Positions 33,860-41,855 of a DNA stretch of 64,000 bases are shown here, one piece after another. Made by a program: the position numbers and the translations under genes. Position 1 is the stretch's first letter. Every line of letters starts with the position of its first letter. The DNA is taken from the NCBI GenBank assembly GCA_043721855.1, contig JAYSPY010000025.1, positions 3,070 through 67,069 on the forward strand, written 5' to 3'. The notes under the pieces were generated by a model. That model made no database searches. It was given only the letters and a program-made list of their open reading frames with translations, and was not told the origin of the DNA. This DNA comes from JACMNW01 sp043721855 (lineage in GTDB: Bacteria; Pseudomonadota; Alphaproteobacteria; Rhodobacterales; Rhodobacteraceae).

Positions 33860-36145
33860 TTACCCGCATTTTGAGAAGCCGCAATTTGCGCAGGTCATGC
33901 AGCCTTCGACCATGCGCATCTCATAGCTGCCACAACTGTCGCAGCTTTTGCCGTGGCGGGCACCGATGGCCACGACATCGGCGCGTGGGTCGGCTTTCAG
34001 ACCCATCCCTTCGCCTTCGATAAATCCTATCGCCACCAGATGCCGTTCAATCACGCCGCCGATGGCCGCAAGGATCGACGGGATATATTTGCCGTCAACC
34101 CAAGCGCCGCCGCGCGGATCGAACACGGCTTTCAGTTCTTCGACCACGAAAGACACATCGCCGCCGCGCCGGAATACCGCCGAAATCATCCGGGTCAGGG
34201 CGACGGTCCAGGCAAAATGTTCCATGTTTTTGGAATTGATGAACACTTCGAAAGGGCGGCGGTGACCAGCGATGATGATGTCATTGATTGTGATATAAAG
34301 CGCGTGTTCCGACCCCGGCCATTTGACCTTGTAGGTAGCCCCGTCCAGTGCTGCGGGGCGGTCCAGTGGTTCGGACAGATAAACCACCTCTGCGCCGTCT
34401 TCACTCGCCCTTGACTGCGCGGGGGCCTCGGATGGTGTTTTATCCGATGTTTCCGAAACGCTTAGAACCGATCCGGTCACATCATTGGGCCGGTAGGTGG
34501 TGCAGCCTTTGCAACCCTGATCCCATGCCGCCATATACACCTGCGAAAAGTCATCAAAGCTGATGTCTTCGGGGCAGTTGATGGTTTTGGAAATGCTGCT
34601 ATCCACCCATTTCTGCGCCGCCGCCTGCATACGCACATGGTGCAGCGGTGGCAGGGTTTGGGCGTTCACGAAATAATCGGGCAAAGGTTTGTCGCCGTTC
34701 TTTTCGCGCCAAAGGCGGACGGCGTAATCGACAACCTCTTCTTCGGTGCGGCTGCCGTCTTTTTGCAGAACCTTGCGGGTGTAGGCATAGGCAAACACCG
34801 GCTCGATGCCCGAAGACACATTGCCGGCATACAGGCTTATGGTGCCCGTGGGCGCGATGGATGTCAGCAGCGCATTGCGGATGCCGTGGGTGCGGATGGC
34901 GTCGCGCACATCATCATCCATCTGCAGCATGGTGCCGGAGGCCAGATATTTATCGGCATCAAACAGCGGGAAGGCCCCTTTTTCCCGGGCAAGGTCTATT
35001 GAGGCCAGATAGGCGGATCGCGCTATAGCTTTCATCCAGACCTCTGTCTGCACGGCGGCAATTTCCGACCCATAGCGCAGGCCCAGCATCAACAATGCGT
35101 CAGCAAGGCCGGTCACGCCCAGCCCGATGCGACGCTTTGCTTTCGCCTCGGCCGCCTGCTGCGGCAGCGGGAAACGGCTGGCATCAACCACGTTATCCAT
35201 CATCCGCACGGCCAGACGGACCAGATCATCCATGGCAGCAAGGCTCAGCTCGGCCTTGTCTTCAAAAGCGTCTGTTACCAGCGTGGCCATGTTGATCGAG
35301 CCAAGCAAGCACGCGCCGTAGGGGGGAAGCGGCTGTTCGCCGCAAGGGTTGGTAGCGGCAATGGTTTCGCAGTAACTCAGGTTGTTCATCGCGTTGATGC
35401 GGTCGATGAAAATCACGCCGGGTTCCGCGAATTCGAATGTGGATTTCATGATCTTGTTCCACAGATCACGGGCGGGCAGGGTTTTGTAAACCGTGCCGTC
35501 GAACACCAATTCCCAAGGCCCATCGGCCTTGACCGCCGCCATGAACGGATCGGTCACCAGCACCGAAAGGTTGAACATACGCAGGCGGGCGGGGTCGCGT
35601 TTCGCCTCGATAAACGCCTCAATATCGGGGTGATCGCAGCGCATGGTGGCCATCATCGCCCCCCGGCGCGATCCTGCCGACATGATGGTGCGGCACATCG
35701 CATCCCACACATCCATGAACGACAACGGGCCGGACGCATCGGCGGCGACGCCTTTAACCTCGGCCCCCTTGGGGCGGATGGTGGAGAAATCATAGCCGAT
35801 GCCGCCGCCCTGCTGCATGGTCAGGGCGGCTTCTTTCAGCCCCTCGAAAATGCCGGCCATATTGTCTGGCACAGTGCCCATGACGAAACAATTGAACAAG
35901 GTGACAGAACGCCCCGTGCCAGCGCCCGCAGTGATGCGGCCTGCGGGCAGGAATTTGAATCCTTCCAGCGCCTTGTAAAACCGCGGCTCCCACAACGCAG
36001 GATCGGCTTCGGGCGCGGCCAGTGCCTTGGCGATGCGGTGCCAGCTGTCTTCAACCGTGCCGTCAATCGGCGAGCCACCCGCGTCCTTCAGGCGATACTT
36101 CATATCCCAGATGGTTTCCGCGATAGGGGCAGAGAATGCGGACAT
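33860..36145 (-). CDS. nrdJ: Adenosylcobalamin-dependent ribonucleoside-diphosphate reductase (class II)
   Basis: This 761-residue reductase makes deoxyribonucleotides using coenzyme B12 and a thiyl radical. The N-terminal half has VTLFNCFVMGTV near residue 112, the finger-loop region GEQPLPPYGACLLGS near residue 290 within NPCGEQ (one of the catalytic Cys), and LSVLVTDPFM. The C terminus ends with a compact zinc-ribbon-like CMTCANCGFSKCG that is part of the redox tail. The start at 36145 (MSAFSAPIAETIWDMKYRL) has AAGGA upstream. No cobalamin riboswitch was identified upstream. Confidence 0.96.
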   Translation of the reverse strand: MSAFSAPIAETIWDMKYRLKDAGGSPIDGTVEDSWHRIAKALAAPEADPALWEPRFYKALEGFKFLPAGRITAGAGTGRSVTLFNCFVMGTVPDNMAGIFEGLKEAALTMQQGGGIGYDFSTIRPKGAEVKGVAADASGPLSFMDVWDAMCRTIMSAGSRRGAMMATMRCDHPDIEAFIEAKRDPARLRMFNLSVLVTDPFMAAVKADGPWELVFDGTVYKTLPARDLWNKIMKSTFEFAEPGVIFIDRINAMNNLSYCETIAATNPCGEQPLPPYGACLLGSINMATLVTDAFEDKAELSLAAMDDLVRLAVRMMDNVVDASRFPLPQQAAEAKAKRRIGLGVTGLADALLMLGLRYGSEIAAVQTEVWMKAIARSAYLASIDLAREKGAFPLFDADKYLASGTMLQMDDDVRDAIRTHGIRNALLTSIAPTGTISLYAGNVSSGIEPVFAYAYTRKVLQKDGSRTEEEVVDYAVRLWREKNGDKPLPDYFVNAQTLPPLHHVRMQAAAQKWVDSSISKTINCPEDISFDDFSQVYMAAWDQGCKGCTTYRPNDVTGSVLSVSETSDKTPSEAPAQSRASEDGAEVVYLSEPLDRPAALDGATYKVKWPGSEHALYITINDIIIAGHRRPFEVFINSKNMEHFAWTVALTRMISAVFRRGGDVSFVVEELKAVFDPRGGAWVDGKYIPSILAAIGGVIERHLVAIGFIEGEGMGLKADPRADVVAIGARHGKSCDSCGSYEMRMVEGCMTCANCGFSKCG

Positions 36146-36291
36146 GGGGCCATCCTTTGGGTTGTGTGCATCTTGGGCGAAAGCCCAAGATATGCCCTTC
36201 ACGGCGTCGGGTCAAAGTCTATTTTACCATCGCCATGCGTTGTCTTCGCCCACCTCCAAGCTATAATCTTGATTAACTGGGGGGGGGAATC

Positions 36292-36723
36292 GTGGCCGAC
36301 TTCATCAATATCCTGAAGCTGTGTGTTGGTGCAGAGACGGTCGAGGATCTGACCGAATGGCAAGACAGCCACCGCGACCGCTGGCCCGCAGGAACGGCGC
36401 GCCATGTTACCCGTATGTGGCCAAAGCGTGAGGCTGAGGTCACCGACGGCGGTTCGCTTTACTGGGTGATCAAGGGCGTCGTTCTGGCACGCCAACGCAT
36501 TTTGCGGCTGGAAGAGGTGATTGGTGCTGACGGCATTCGTCGCTGCGGACTTGTGTTGGACGCAGAGGTGATCCGCACCGAACCCGCCCCTCGCCGCCCT
36601 TTTCAGGGCTGGCGCTACCTCGACCCACTGGAAAGCCCGCGCGATTTGCCCAAAGGGCGGTTGCTGGAGGATAAGTTGCCGCCAGACCTCGCGCGCGCTT
36701 TGGCGGATATCGGGCTGCGCTAA
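36292..36723 (+). CDS. DUF1489 family protein
   Basis: The 143-residue protein matches DUF1489, common in alphaproteobacteria and of unknown function: INILKLCVGAETVEDLTEWQ at the start, then HVTRMWPKREAEV and a GSLYWVIKGVVLARQ strand near residue 60. The start is GTG at 36292, with a run of G as the only upstream purine-rich signal. It is convergent with hisG, overlapping its end by 4 bases. Confidence 0.9.
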   Translation: MADFINILKLCVGAETVEDLTEWQDSHRDRWPAGTARHVTRMWPKREAEVTDGGSLYWVIKGVVLARQRILRLEEVIGADGIRRCGLVLDAEVIRTEPAPRRPFQGWRYLDPLESPRDLPKGRLLEDKLPPDLARALADIGLR

Positions 36724-37424
36724 GGAAAATCAGCCAGCCCCAACCGTTGCGTCAGCTGGGCCAGAGTGGCCTTTGCAGCGGCGGTCCAGCCAGCGCCGCG
36801 CGCACCATAAAGCACCGCCTGACTTTGGTGGATCAGCGACCCGCCGAGGATTTTCAGATGGTTATCCCGCAGGGTAGCCCCGCTGGAGGTGATGTCGGCA
36901 ATCGCCTCGGCGGTCAGGTTTTTCACCGTGCCTTCAGTCGCCCCTTGGCTATCGACAAGCTGATAATCCGCCACACCCTGTGCCGTCAGAAAGTCGCGCA
37001 CCAGACGGTGGTATTTGGTGGCGATGCGCAAACGGAACCCGTGGGTGGCGCGAAACGCTGCCGAGGCGGCATCCAGATCATCAAGGCTATCGACATCAAT
37101 CCACGCATTTGGCACGGCGATGATCAGATCGGCTTGGCCAAAGCCAAGAAGCGCCAGTTCAACCACGTGGTCCGCCCAATCGACCAGCCGGTCGCGCACA
37201 AGGTCAGACCCGGTGACGCCCAGATGGATGCGCCCCACGGCGAGTTCGCGGGGAATTTCGCCAGCCGACAGCAGCACCAGTTCAATGCCATCAACGCCGT
37301 CAACCGCGCCTGCATATTCGCGCGCAGCCCCGGTTTGGCGCATGGTTACGCCGCGAGCGTTGAACCAATCAAAGGTTTGCTCCATCAAACGGCCTTTGGA
37401 CGGGACACCTATTTTCAGGCTCAT
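36720..37424 (-). CDS. hisG: ATP phosphoribosyltransferase, short form
   Basis: The 234-residue short-form HisG starts MSLKIGVPSKGRLMEQTFDWF and has the PRPP-binding DSQGATEGTVKNL segment near residue 158. It performs the first step of histidine synthesis, joining ATP and PRPP. Short forms need HisZ as regulatory partner, and hisZ is directly upstream, sharing one base with its start (37424). Located at the end of hisS-hisZ-hisG. Confidence 0.95.
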   Translation of the reverse strand: MSLKIGVPSKGRLMEQTFDWFNARGVTMRQTGAAREYAGAVDGVDGIELVLLSAGEIPRELAVGRIHLGVTGSDLVRDRLVDWADHVVELALLGFGQADLIIAVPNAWIDVDSLDDLDAASAAFRATHGFRLRIATKYHRLVRDFLTAQGVADYQLVDSQGATEGTVKNLTAEAIADITSSGATLRDNHLKILGGSLIHQSQAVLYGARGAGWTAAAKATLAQLTQRLGLADFP

Positions 37425-38524
37425 TATATGCCGCCTTTCAGGGCCGCAACCATGCCGGGCCGGATCACGCCGCCAACAGCGGGAATATATCGCCCCTGCC
37501 CCAACACCGCCGTCAGCGCATCATAGCGCCCGCCAGAGGCGACGGGGGGCAGGCTTGGGTCGGCGGCATGGAATGAAAACACAAAGCCATCATAGTATTC
37601 CAGCGTGCTTTGGCCGTAACTGGCCGCAAACGCCAACTGCGCCACATCGACCCCGCGTGCGGACAGGGCATCAAGGCGCAGTTCAAAGCGGTCAACCGCC
37701 GCAGTAATTGCGGGCATTGCGCGCGACAGGTCGCGCAGGTTTTGCAAGGCACGTTCCGCCGGGGCATCAAGGGCCAACAGAAGGTCCAGAACATCAACCT
37801 CGCTTGCGGAAATGGGGTCCGCTTGGGCATCTTGCACCAAGGCATGGGCGCGGGCGGTAATCTCTGCCTCCGACCGCAGGCCGATCAGCGGGCCAGCGGC
37901 AGCAAGCAGCGCTTCGGGTGACGCGGATTTTAGACGGGCAAGCAGGTCTTTGCGGCTTTGCGGTTGTTCCGTGCGGCCGGAAAACCGCGCCAGCAGGTCG
38001 CGAAACCGGTCTGGCCGCCAGACATGGCGCAGCAGGGCCGATTTGCGGCGATCCGTGGTGTTCAGCGCGCGCACGGCGGCCAGCAAGATGCCGATATCGC
38101 CGGTAGCCGGTGTCAGGTTCAAGGGGGCCAGCAGGGTTGAAAACAGCGCAAAAACCTCGGCATCGGCGGCTTCGGGGGATTTGCGATCAAATATTTCAAA
38201 ACCGACTTGCAGGTATTCTGACGCGCGCAGCCCCGGGTGATCCTGCTTGCGAAACACCTCGCCCATGTAGGTGTAGCGGGCGGGGTCTGCACCGTGGGCC
38301 ATGTGGGCTTGCACCACGGGCAAAGTGAAATCCGGGCGCAGCATCATTTCTCCGCGCAGCGGGTCTTGGGTGACATATGCCCGCGCGCGGATATCTTCGC
38401 CGTAAAGGTCCAACAGCGCGCCTGCGGGCAGCAAAACGTCGGCGTCGACAGGGATTGCGCCAGCAGCCTGAAAGGCGGCGAACAGCGCCTCAGCCTCGGC
38501 CCGGATGGCGGTTTTCGGGGTCAT
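37424..38524 (-). CDS. hisZ: ATP phosphoribosyltransferase regulatory subunit
   Basis: The 366-residue HisRS-paralogue begins MTPKTAIRAEAEALFAAFQ, and shows the class II aaRS-like MLRPDFTLPVVQAHM near residue 63 and YTYMGEVFRKQDHPG near 85, but no tRNA-binding domain. It activates short-form HisG and confers histidine feedback. The start at 38524 is well before the repeat element upstream; a longer reading to 38836 goes through that element and the end of hisS. It is translated into hisG by a 1-base overlap. Confidence 0.94.
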   Translation of the reverse strand: MTPKTAIRAEAEALFAAFQAAGAIPVDADVLLPAGALLDLYGEDIRARAYVTQDPLRGEMMLRPDFTLPVVQAHMAHGADPARYTYMGEVFRKQDHPGLRASEYLQVGFEIFDRKSPEAADAEVFALFSTLLAPLNLTPATGDIGILLAAVRALNTTDRRKSALLRHVWRPDRFRDLLARFSGRTEQPQSRKDLLARLKSASPEALLAAAGPLIGLRSEAEITARAHALVQDAQADPISASEVDVLDLLLALDAPAERALQNLRDLSRAMPAITAAVDRFELRLDALSARGVDVAQLAFAASYGQSTLEYYDGFVFSFHAADPSLPPVASGGRYDALTAVLGQGRYIPAVGGVIRPGMVAALKGGI

Positions 38525-38560
38525 GGCTGGGCAACTGCAGCGCTGGCGGGTGGCATTATC

Positions 38561-38669
38561 GCCCCCCTCCCCCGCTGTGGGGAGGGGACGGGGGTGGGGG
38601 GTGTCACAAGGCGCGCTTTTGGCGGATACCCCCCACCCTGACCCTCCCCACGGGGGGGAGGGGAGTGCC
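38561..38669. repeat. GC-rich palindromic element (full)
   Basis: Two arms of about 43 bases (38561-38604 and 38627-38669) are inverted copies, each rich in runs of C then G with a GTGGGGAGGG core, separated by a loop of about 22 bases. The element resembles 41720-41818 closely and the single arm at 57248-57291. It lies between hisS and hisZ, and could form a very stable hairpin in RNA. Confidence 0.85.
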
Positions 38670-38720
38670 TTGCGGCCGAACAGCCGTGCGTTTGGCCAAG
38701 GGGGGAAGCGCCGACTTCGA

Positions 38721-40241
38721 TCATTGCGCAAGCATCTTTTGCACGGCGGCCACCAATCCCTCGCGCGCGACTTCGACCTGCGCGGGGCGGTCTTTCCATT
38801 CTTCCAGTGTGGCGTTTTGCGCGATTTTGGCACCAAGGATCAGGTCTTTCAAAATGACCGTGCCGCGTGCCGCCTCATCGCCGCCTTGGATAATGGCAAT
38901 GGGAGCCTGCCGTTTATCAGCGTATTTCAACTGGTTGCCGAATTGCTTGGGGTTGCCAAGGTAGACTTCCGCCCGGATGCCAGCGCTGCGCAGATCGCCG
39001 ACCATGGCCATATAATCGGCCATGCGGTCCCGGTCCATCACGGTGACAACGACGGGGCCTGCGGTATCGGCGGTGCCCCGGCCCTTGGCGGCGAGGGCGG
39101 CCAGCAGGCGGTCGACGCCAATGGAAACGCCGGTGGCCGGCACCGATTGCCCGGTGAAGCGTTTCACCAGATCATCATAGCGGCCCCCGCCGGCGACGGA
39201 GCCAAACTGGCGCTTGCGGCCCTTTTCGTCGAGGATTTCGAAGGTGAGTTCAGCCTCATAGACCGGGCCGGTGTAGTAGCCGAGGCCACGGACGACGGAG
39301 GGGTCGATGACAATGCGGTCTTCGTGATAACCTAGCGCCGCGACTAAGCCAGCAATCTCTCGAAGATTTTTGATCCCATCACTTCCTTTTGGAATGTGAC
39401 CCACCAAATTTTCCAAGTTGTGAAGAGTCGCGGTATTGCTAACACCACGCGCATTCAAGAAGCCAATAATGATATCAGCTTGTTGCTGGGTCAGGCCACT
39501 CCCTTTTGTAAAGTCACCAGACGCATCCATCCGCCCAGTCGTCAGTAGCTCTCGAACGCCAGTCTCACCGACTTTGTCAAATTTGTCGATCGTCCGGAAA
39601 ACGTGGTCTTTCTGGGTCATACGGTCATAGACCGCGGCAAGCTGAGCATCCTCATCGCCTGTCACATACCCAAATACAGCGTCAAACACCCCTTCCAGAA
39701 CTACCCTGTTGTTTACTTTTATCATATAGTCGCCGCGTTCGATCCCTGCTGCCTCCAGCGCGTCGGCGAGCATCATGCAGATCTCGGCATCGGCGGCGAC
39801 TGATGCCGACCCCACGGTATCAGCGTCGCATTGGTAAAACTGGCGGAACCTCCCCGGACCGGGTTTCTCATTCCGCCAGACCGGGCCCATTGCATAGCGG
39901 CGGTAGGGGCTGGGCAGGTCATTGCGGTACTGGGCGGCGACGCGGGCCAAGGGGGCGGTCAGATCATAGCGCAGGGCCAGCCAGTCCCCCCGATCCTTGT
40001 CGCTATCTTCCTTCCATGCGAACACGCCTTCATTCGGGCGGTCCACGTCTGGCAGGAATTTGCCCAGCGCCTCGACCGTTTCAACTGCCGATGTTTCCAA
40101 GGGATCAAAGCCATAGCGGTGGTAAACGGCGGCGATTTTATCCAGCATCGCTTTGCGCGCCAGCACGTCGGCGCCGAAATAATCGCGAAAACCTTTTGGG
40201 GTTTCGGCCTGCGGGCGGCGGGCCGGTTTATCCGTGGTCAT
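38721..40241 (-). CDS. hisS: Histidyl-tRNA synthetase
   Basis: The 506-residue class II synthetase (long alphaproteobacterial type) has KGFRDYFGADVLARK near residue 18, motif 2 YRRYAMGPVWRNEKPGPGRFRQFYQCD near 133, GLGYYTGPVYEAEL near 325 and a C-terminal anticodon-binding domain ending EVAREGLVAAVQKMLAQ. It charges tRNA-His. The start at 40241 (MTTDKPARRPQAETPKGFRDY) is preferred to a longer reading extending to 40517. A block at about 39330-39735 is markedly less GC-rich than the rest of the gene although the protein remains normal. Confidence 0.95.
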   Translation of the reverse strand: MTTDKPARRPQAETPKGFRDYFGADVLARKAMLDKIAAVYHRYGFDPLETSAVETVEALGKFLPDVDRPNEGVFAWKEDSDKDRGDWLALRYDLTAPLARVAAQYRNDLPSPYRRYAMGPVWRNEKPGPGRFRQFYQCDADTVGSASVAADAEICMMLADALEAAGIERGDYMIKVNNRVVLEGVFDAVFGYVTGDEDAQLAAVYDRMTQKDHVFRTIDKFDKVGETGVRELLTTGRMDASGDFTKGSGLTQQQADIIIGFLNARGVSNTATLHNLENLVGHIPKGSDGIKNLREIAGLVAALGYHEDRIVIDPSVVRGLGYYTGPVYEAELTFEILDEKGRKRQFGSVAGGGRYDDLVKRFTGQSVPATGVSIGVDRLLAALAAKGRGTADTAGPVVVTVMDRDRMADYMAMVGDLRSAGIRAEVYLGNPKQFGNQLKYADKRQAPIAIIQGGDEAARGTVILKDLILGAKIAQNATLEEWKDRPAQVEVAREGLVAAVQKMLAQ

Positions 40242-40344
40242 GGCAGGTGGCCCTTCGCTTTTGTCAGCCCGCCGTGTAACGGATGGGGCCAGTCGCGGCA
40301 AGAGCGGCGCGGCAAGAGTGGGGCGGCAAGACTTTAAGGGGGCC

Positions 40345-40551
40345 ATGATGGACCGGATGGCGGCGATTGAAGAACGGCTGGCGCATCTGATGCGCGCGGT
40401 CGATGATTTATCCGATGTGGTGGCGCGGCAATCGGGCGAAATTGACCGGCTGGTGCGGCTGAACCACCTGCTGATGGAACGCGAGGCAGGGCGGGAGGCG
40501 GAGGGCGGCGAGGGCATCGCGCTGGCCGATCAAAAGCCGCCGCATTGGTGA
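40345..40551 (+). CDS. slyX: SlyX family small coiled-coil protein
   Basis: The 68-residue protein fits SlyX: MAAIEERLAHLMRAVDDLSDVVARQSGEIDRL forms a continuous coiled coil and the end is KPPHW, the conserved SlyX terminus (PPHY/W). Its function is unknown. Two adjacent ATG codons exist (40345 and 40348); AAGGGGG lies just upstream. It is divergent from hisS and 56 bases upstream of the AbrB-family gene. Confidence 0.9.
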   Translation: MMDRMAAIEERLAHLMRAVDDLSDVVARQSGEIDRLVRLNHLLMEREAGREAEGGEGIALADQKPPHW

Positions 40552-40563
40552 GGGCAGGATTTT

Positions 40564-40590
40564 AAGATGAGTATTTGGGCGAAAAGGAAG
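40564..40590. repeat. Dispersed repeat, copy C (inverted core)
   Basis: GATGAGTATTTGGGCGAAAA within this interval is the reverse complement of the core of copies A and B; over the 27 bases only one position differs. It lies just before the start of the AbrB-family gene (40608), where it occupies the leader region. Confidence 0.85.
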
Positions 40591-40607
40591 CCGCTGGCGT
40601 GGGTTTG

Positions 40608-41654
40608 ATGCAACGACTGCCTCAGTTGGTGTTGACCCTGATTTTGGGGACTCTGGGCGGTTTGGCGGCGCGGGCTATGCATTTGCCACTGGGGTTATTG
40701 CTGGGGTCGATCTTTGCGGTGGGTCTTGCGGCCATGCTGAATGTGCGCGTGGCGGGGGTTGGGGTAGGGTTTCCGCAAGGGTTGCGGAATTTCTTTGTGC
40801 CGGTCATTGGCGTGTCGATCGGGGCGGCGTTTAGCCCGGACGTTTTGCGCCAGATGCCAGGGTGGTGGATCAGCTTGCTTGCGTTGCTGGTCTATATTCC
40901 GGTGGCGCATGCGGCGGGATATTTCATCTACCGGCGCGGCGGTTTGCCTAAGGCGGAGGCGTTTTTTGGCGCGGTGCCGGGTGGGTTGATTGAATCGGTG
41001 GTCTTGGGCGAGGAAGCCGGGGCCGATGCGCGCACCCTGATCTTGCTGCAGTTTTTGCGGTTGATCCTGACGATCATCGCGGTGCCGGTGATTTTTCTGT
41101 TTCTGACAGGCAATGCGGTCGGGTCTGCGGCGGGGGCGCAAATTGTGGGCGCGGGGGTGCCTTTGGTGGCGCGCGACGTGGCGATTTTGACACTGGCCGC
41201 CGTCGCCGGGTTTTGGGTCGGGCGGGCATTGCATTTCCCAGCCGCGATCATGACCGGGCCGGTTCTGGGGTCAGCCATGGCGCATTTGATGGGGTGGAGC
41301 GCTGCCGTGCCACCCGGTTGGGCGGTTGGCTTGACGCAGGTGGTGCTGGGGTCGGCACTGGGCGCGCGGTTTGTGGGTATTGGCCGCGCTGAACTTGCCC
41401 GTGCCGTTTGGCTTGCCTCCCAAAGCGTCGGCGTGGCGTTGATCCTTGCGTTTATCTTTGCGTTTGCTGTTGCCGGTCTTGCGGGCCAACCCATCACGGC
41501 GGGATTTCTGGCTTTTGCGCCGGGCGGATTGGCCGAAATGTGCCTGATCGCGCTGAGCCTTAAGATGGGGGTGGTTTATGTGGCCGTTCACCATGTGGTG
41601 CGGATTGTGGTGTCGGTGACAGTGGCGCGGGTGGGGGTGCGGTGGATTGGGTGA
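40608..41654 (+). CDS. AbrB-family (AbrB duplication) membrane protein
   Basis: The 348-residue protein has about ten hydrophobic segments in two homologous halves, for example LVLTLILGTLGGLAARAMHLP followed by LLLGSIFAVGLAAML, and later LTLAAVAGFWVGRALHFPAAIMTGPVLGSAMAHL. This is PF05145, sometimes called ammonia monooxygenase or AbrB-like; the transport role is not established. A TTG codon at 40575, inside the repeat, would lengthen the N terminus by 11 residues, but the ATG at 40608 gives the standard start MQRLPQLVLTLILG. Confidence 0.87.
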   Translation: MQRLPQLVLTLILGTLGGLAARAMHLPLGLLLGSIFAVGLAAMLNVRVAGVGVGFPQGLRNFFVPVIGVSIGAAFSPDVLRQMPGWWISLLALLVYIPVAHAAGYFIYRRGGLPKAEAFFGAVPGGLIESVVLGEEAGADARTLILLQFLRLILTIIAVPVIFLFLTGNAVGSAAGAQIVGAGVPLVARDVAILTLAAVAGFWVGRALHFPAAIMTGPVLGSAMAHLMGWSAAVPPGWAVGLTQVVLGSALGARFVGIGRAELARAVWLASQSVGVALILAFIFAFAVAGLAGQPITAGFLAFAPGGLAEMCLIALSLKMGVVYVAVHHVVRIVVSVTVARVGVRWIG

Positions 41655-41719
41655 GTAGCGCGCAGCGGGTGATCTGAAGCTTGACCCAGTTGCACGTCAG
41701 ATGCCGCCATTTCAACCAA

Positions 41720-41818
41720 TTCCCCCCCTCCCCCGCGTGGGGAGGGCCGGGGTGGGGGGTGGTGATTGAAGCAGGCACCCCCCCTCCCCTGACCCCTCCC
41801 CACGTGGGGGAGGGGAAG
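41720..41818. repeat. GC-rich palindromic element (full)
   Basis: Arms at 41720-41761 and 41776-41818 are inverted copies with CCCTCCCC...GTGGGGAGGG structure around a 14-base loop. It is the same family as 38561-38669 and lies between the convergent AbrB-family gene and dnaE, 40 bases from the dnaE stop. Confidence 0.85.
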
Positions 41819-41855
41819 CGCCCATTCTTTTCAGTTCAGGGCGGCAGTGGTGCCC

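Noticed and set aside
38525..38836. N-terminal extension of HisZ to 38836
   Set aside because: It would be translated through the GC-rich palindrome and the 3' end of hisS, and the family start is at 38524.
40575..40607. TTG start for the AbrB-family protein inside the dispersed repeat
   Set aside because: The resulting residues are derived from the repeat and do not match the family; the ATG at 40608 gives the normal N terminus.
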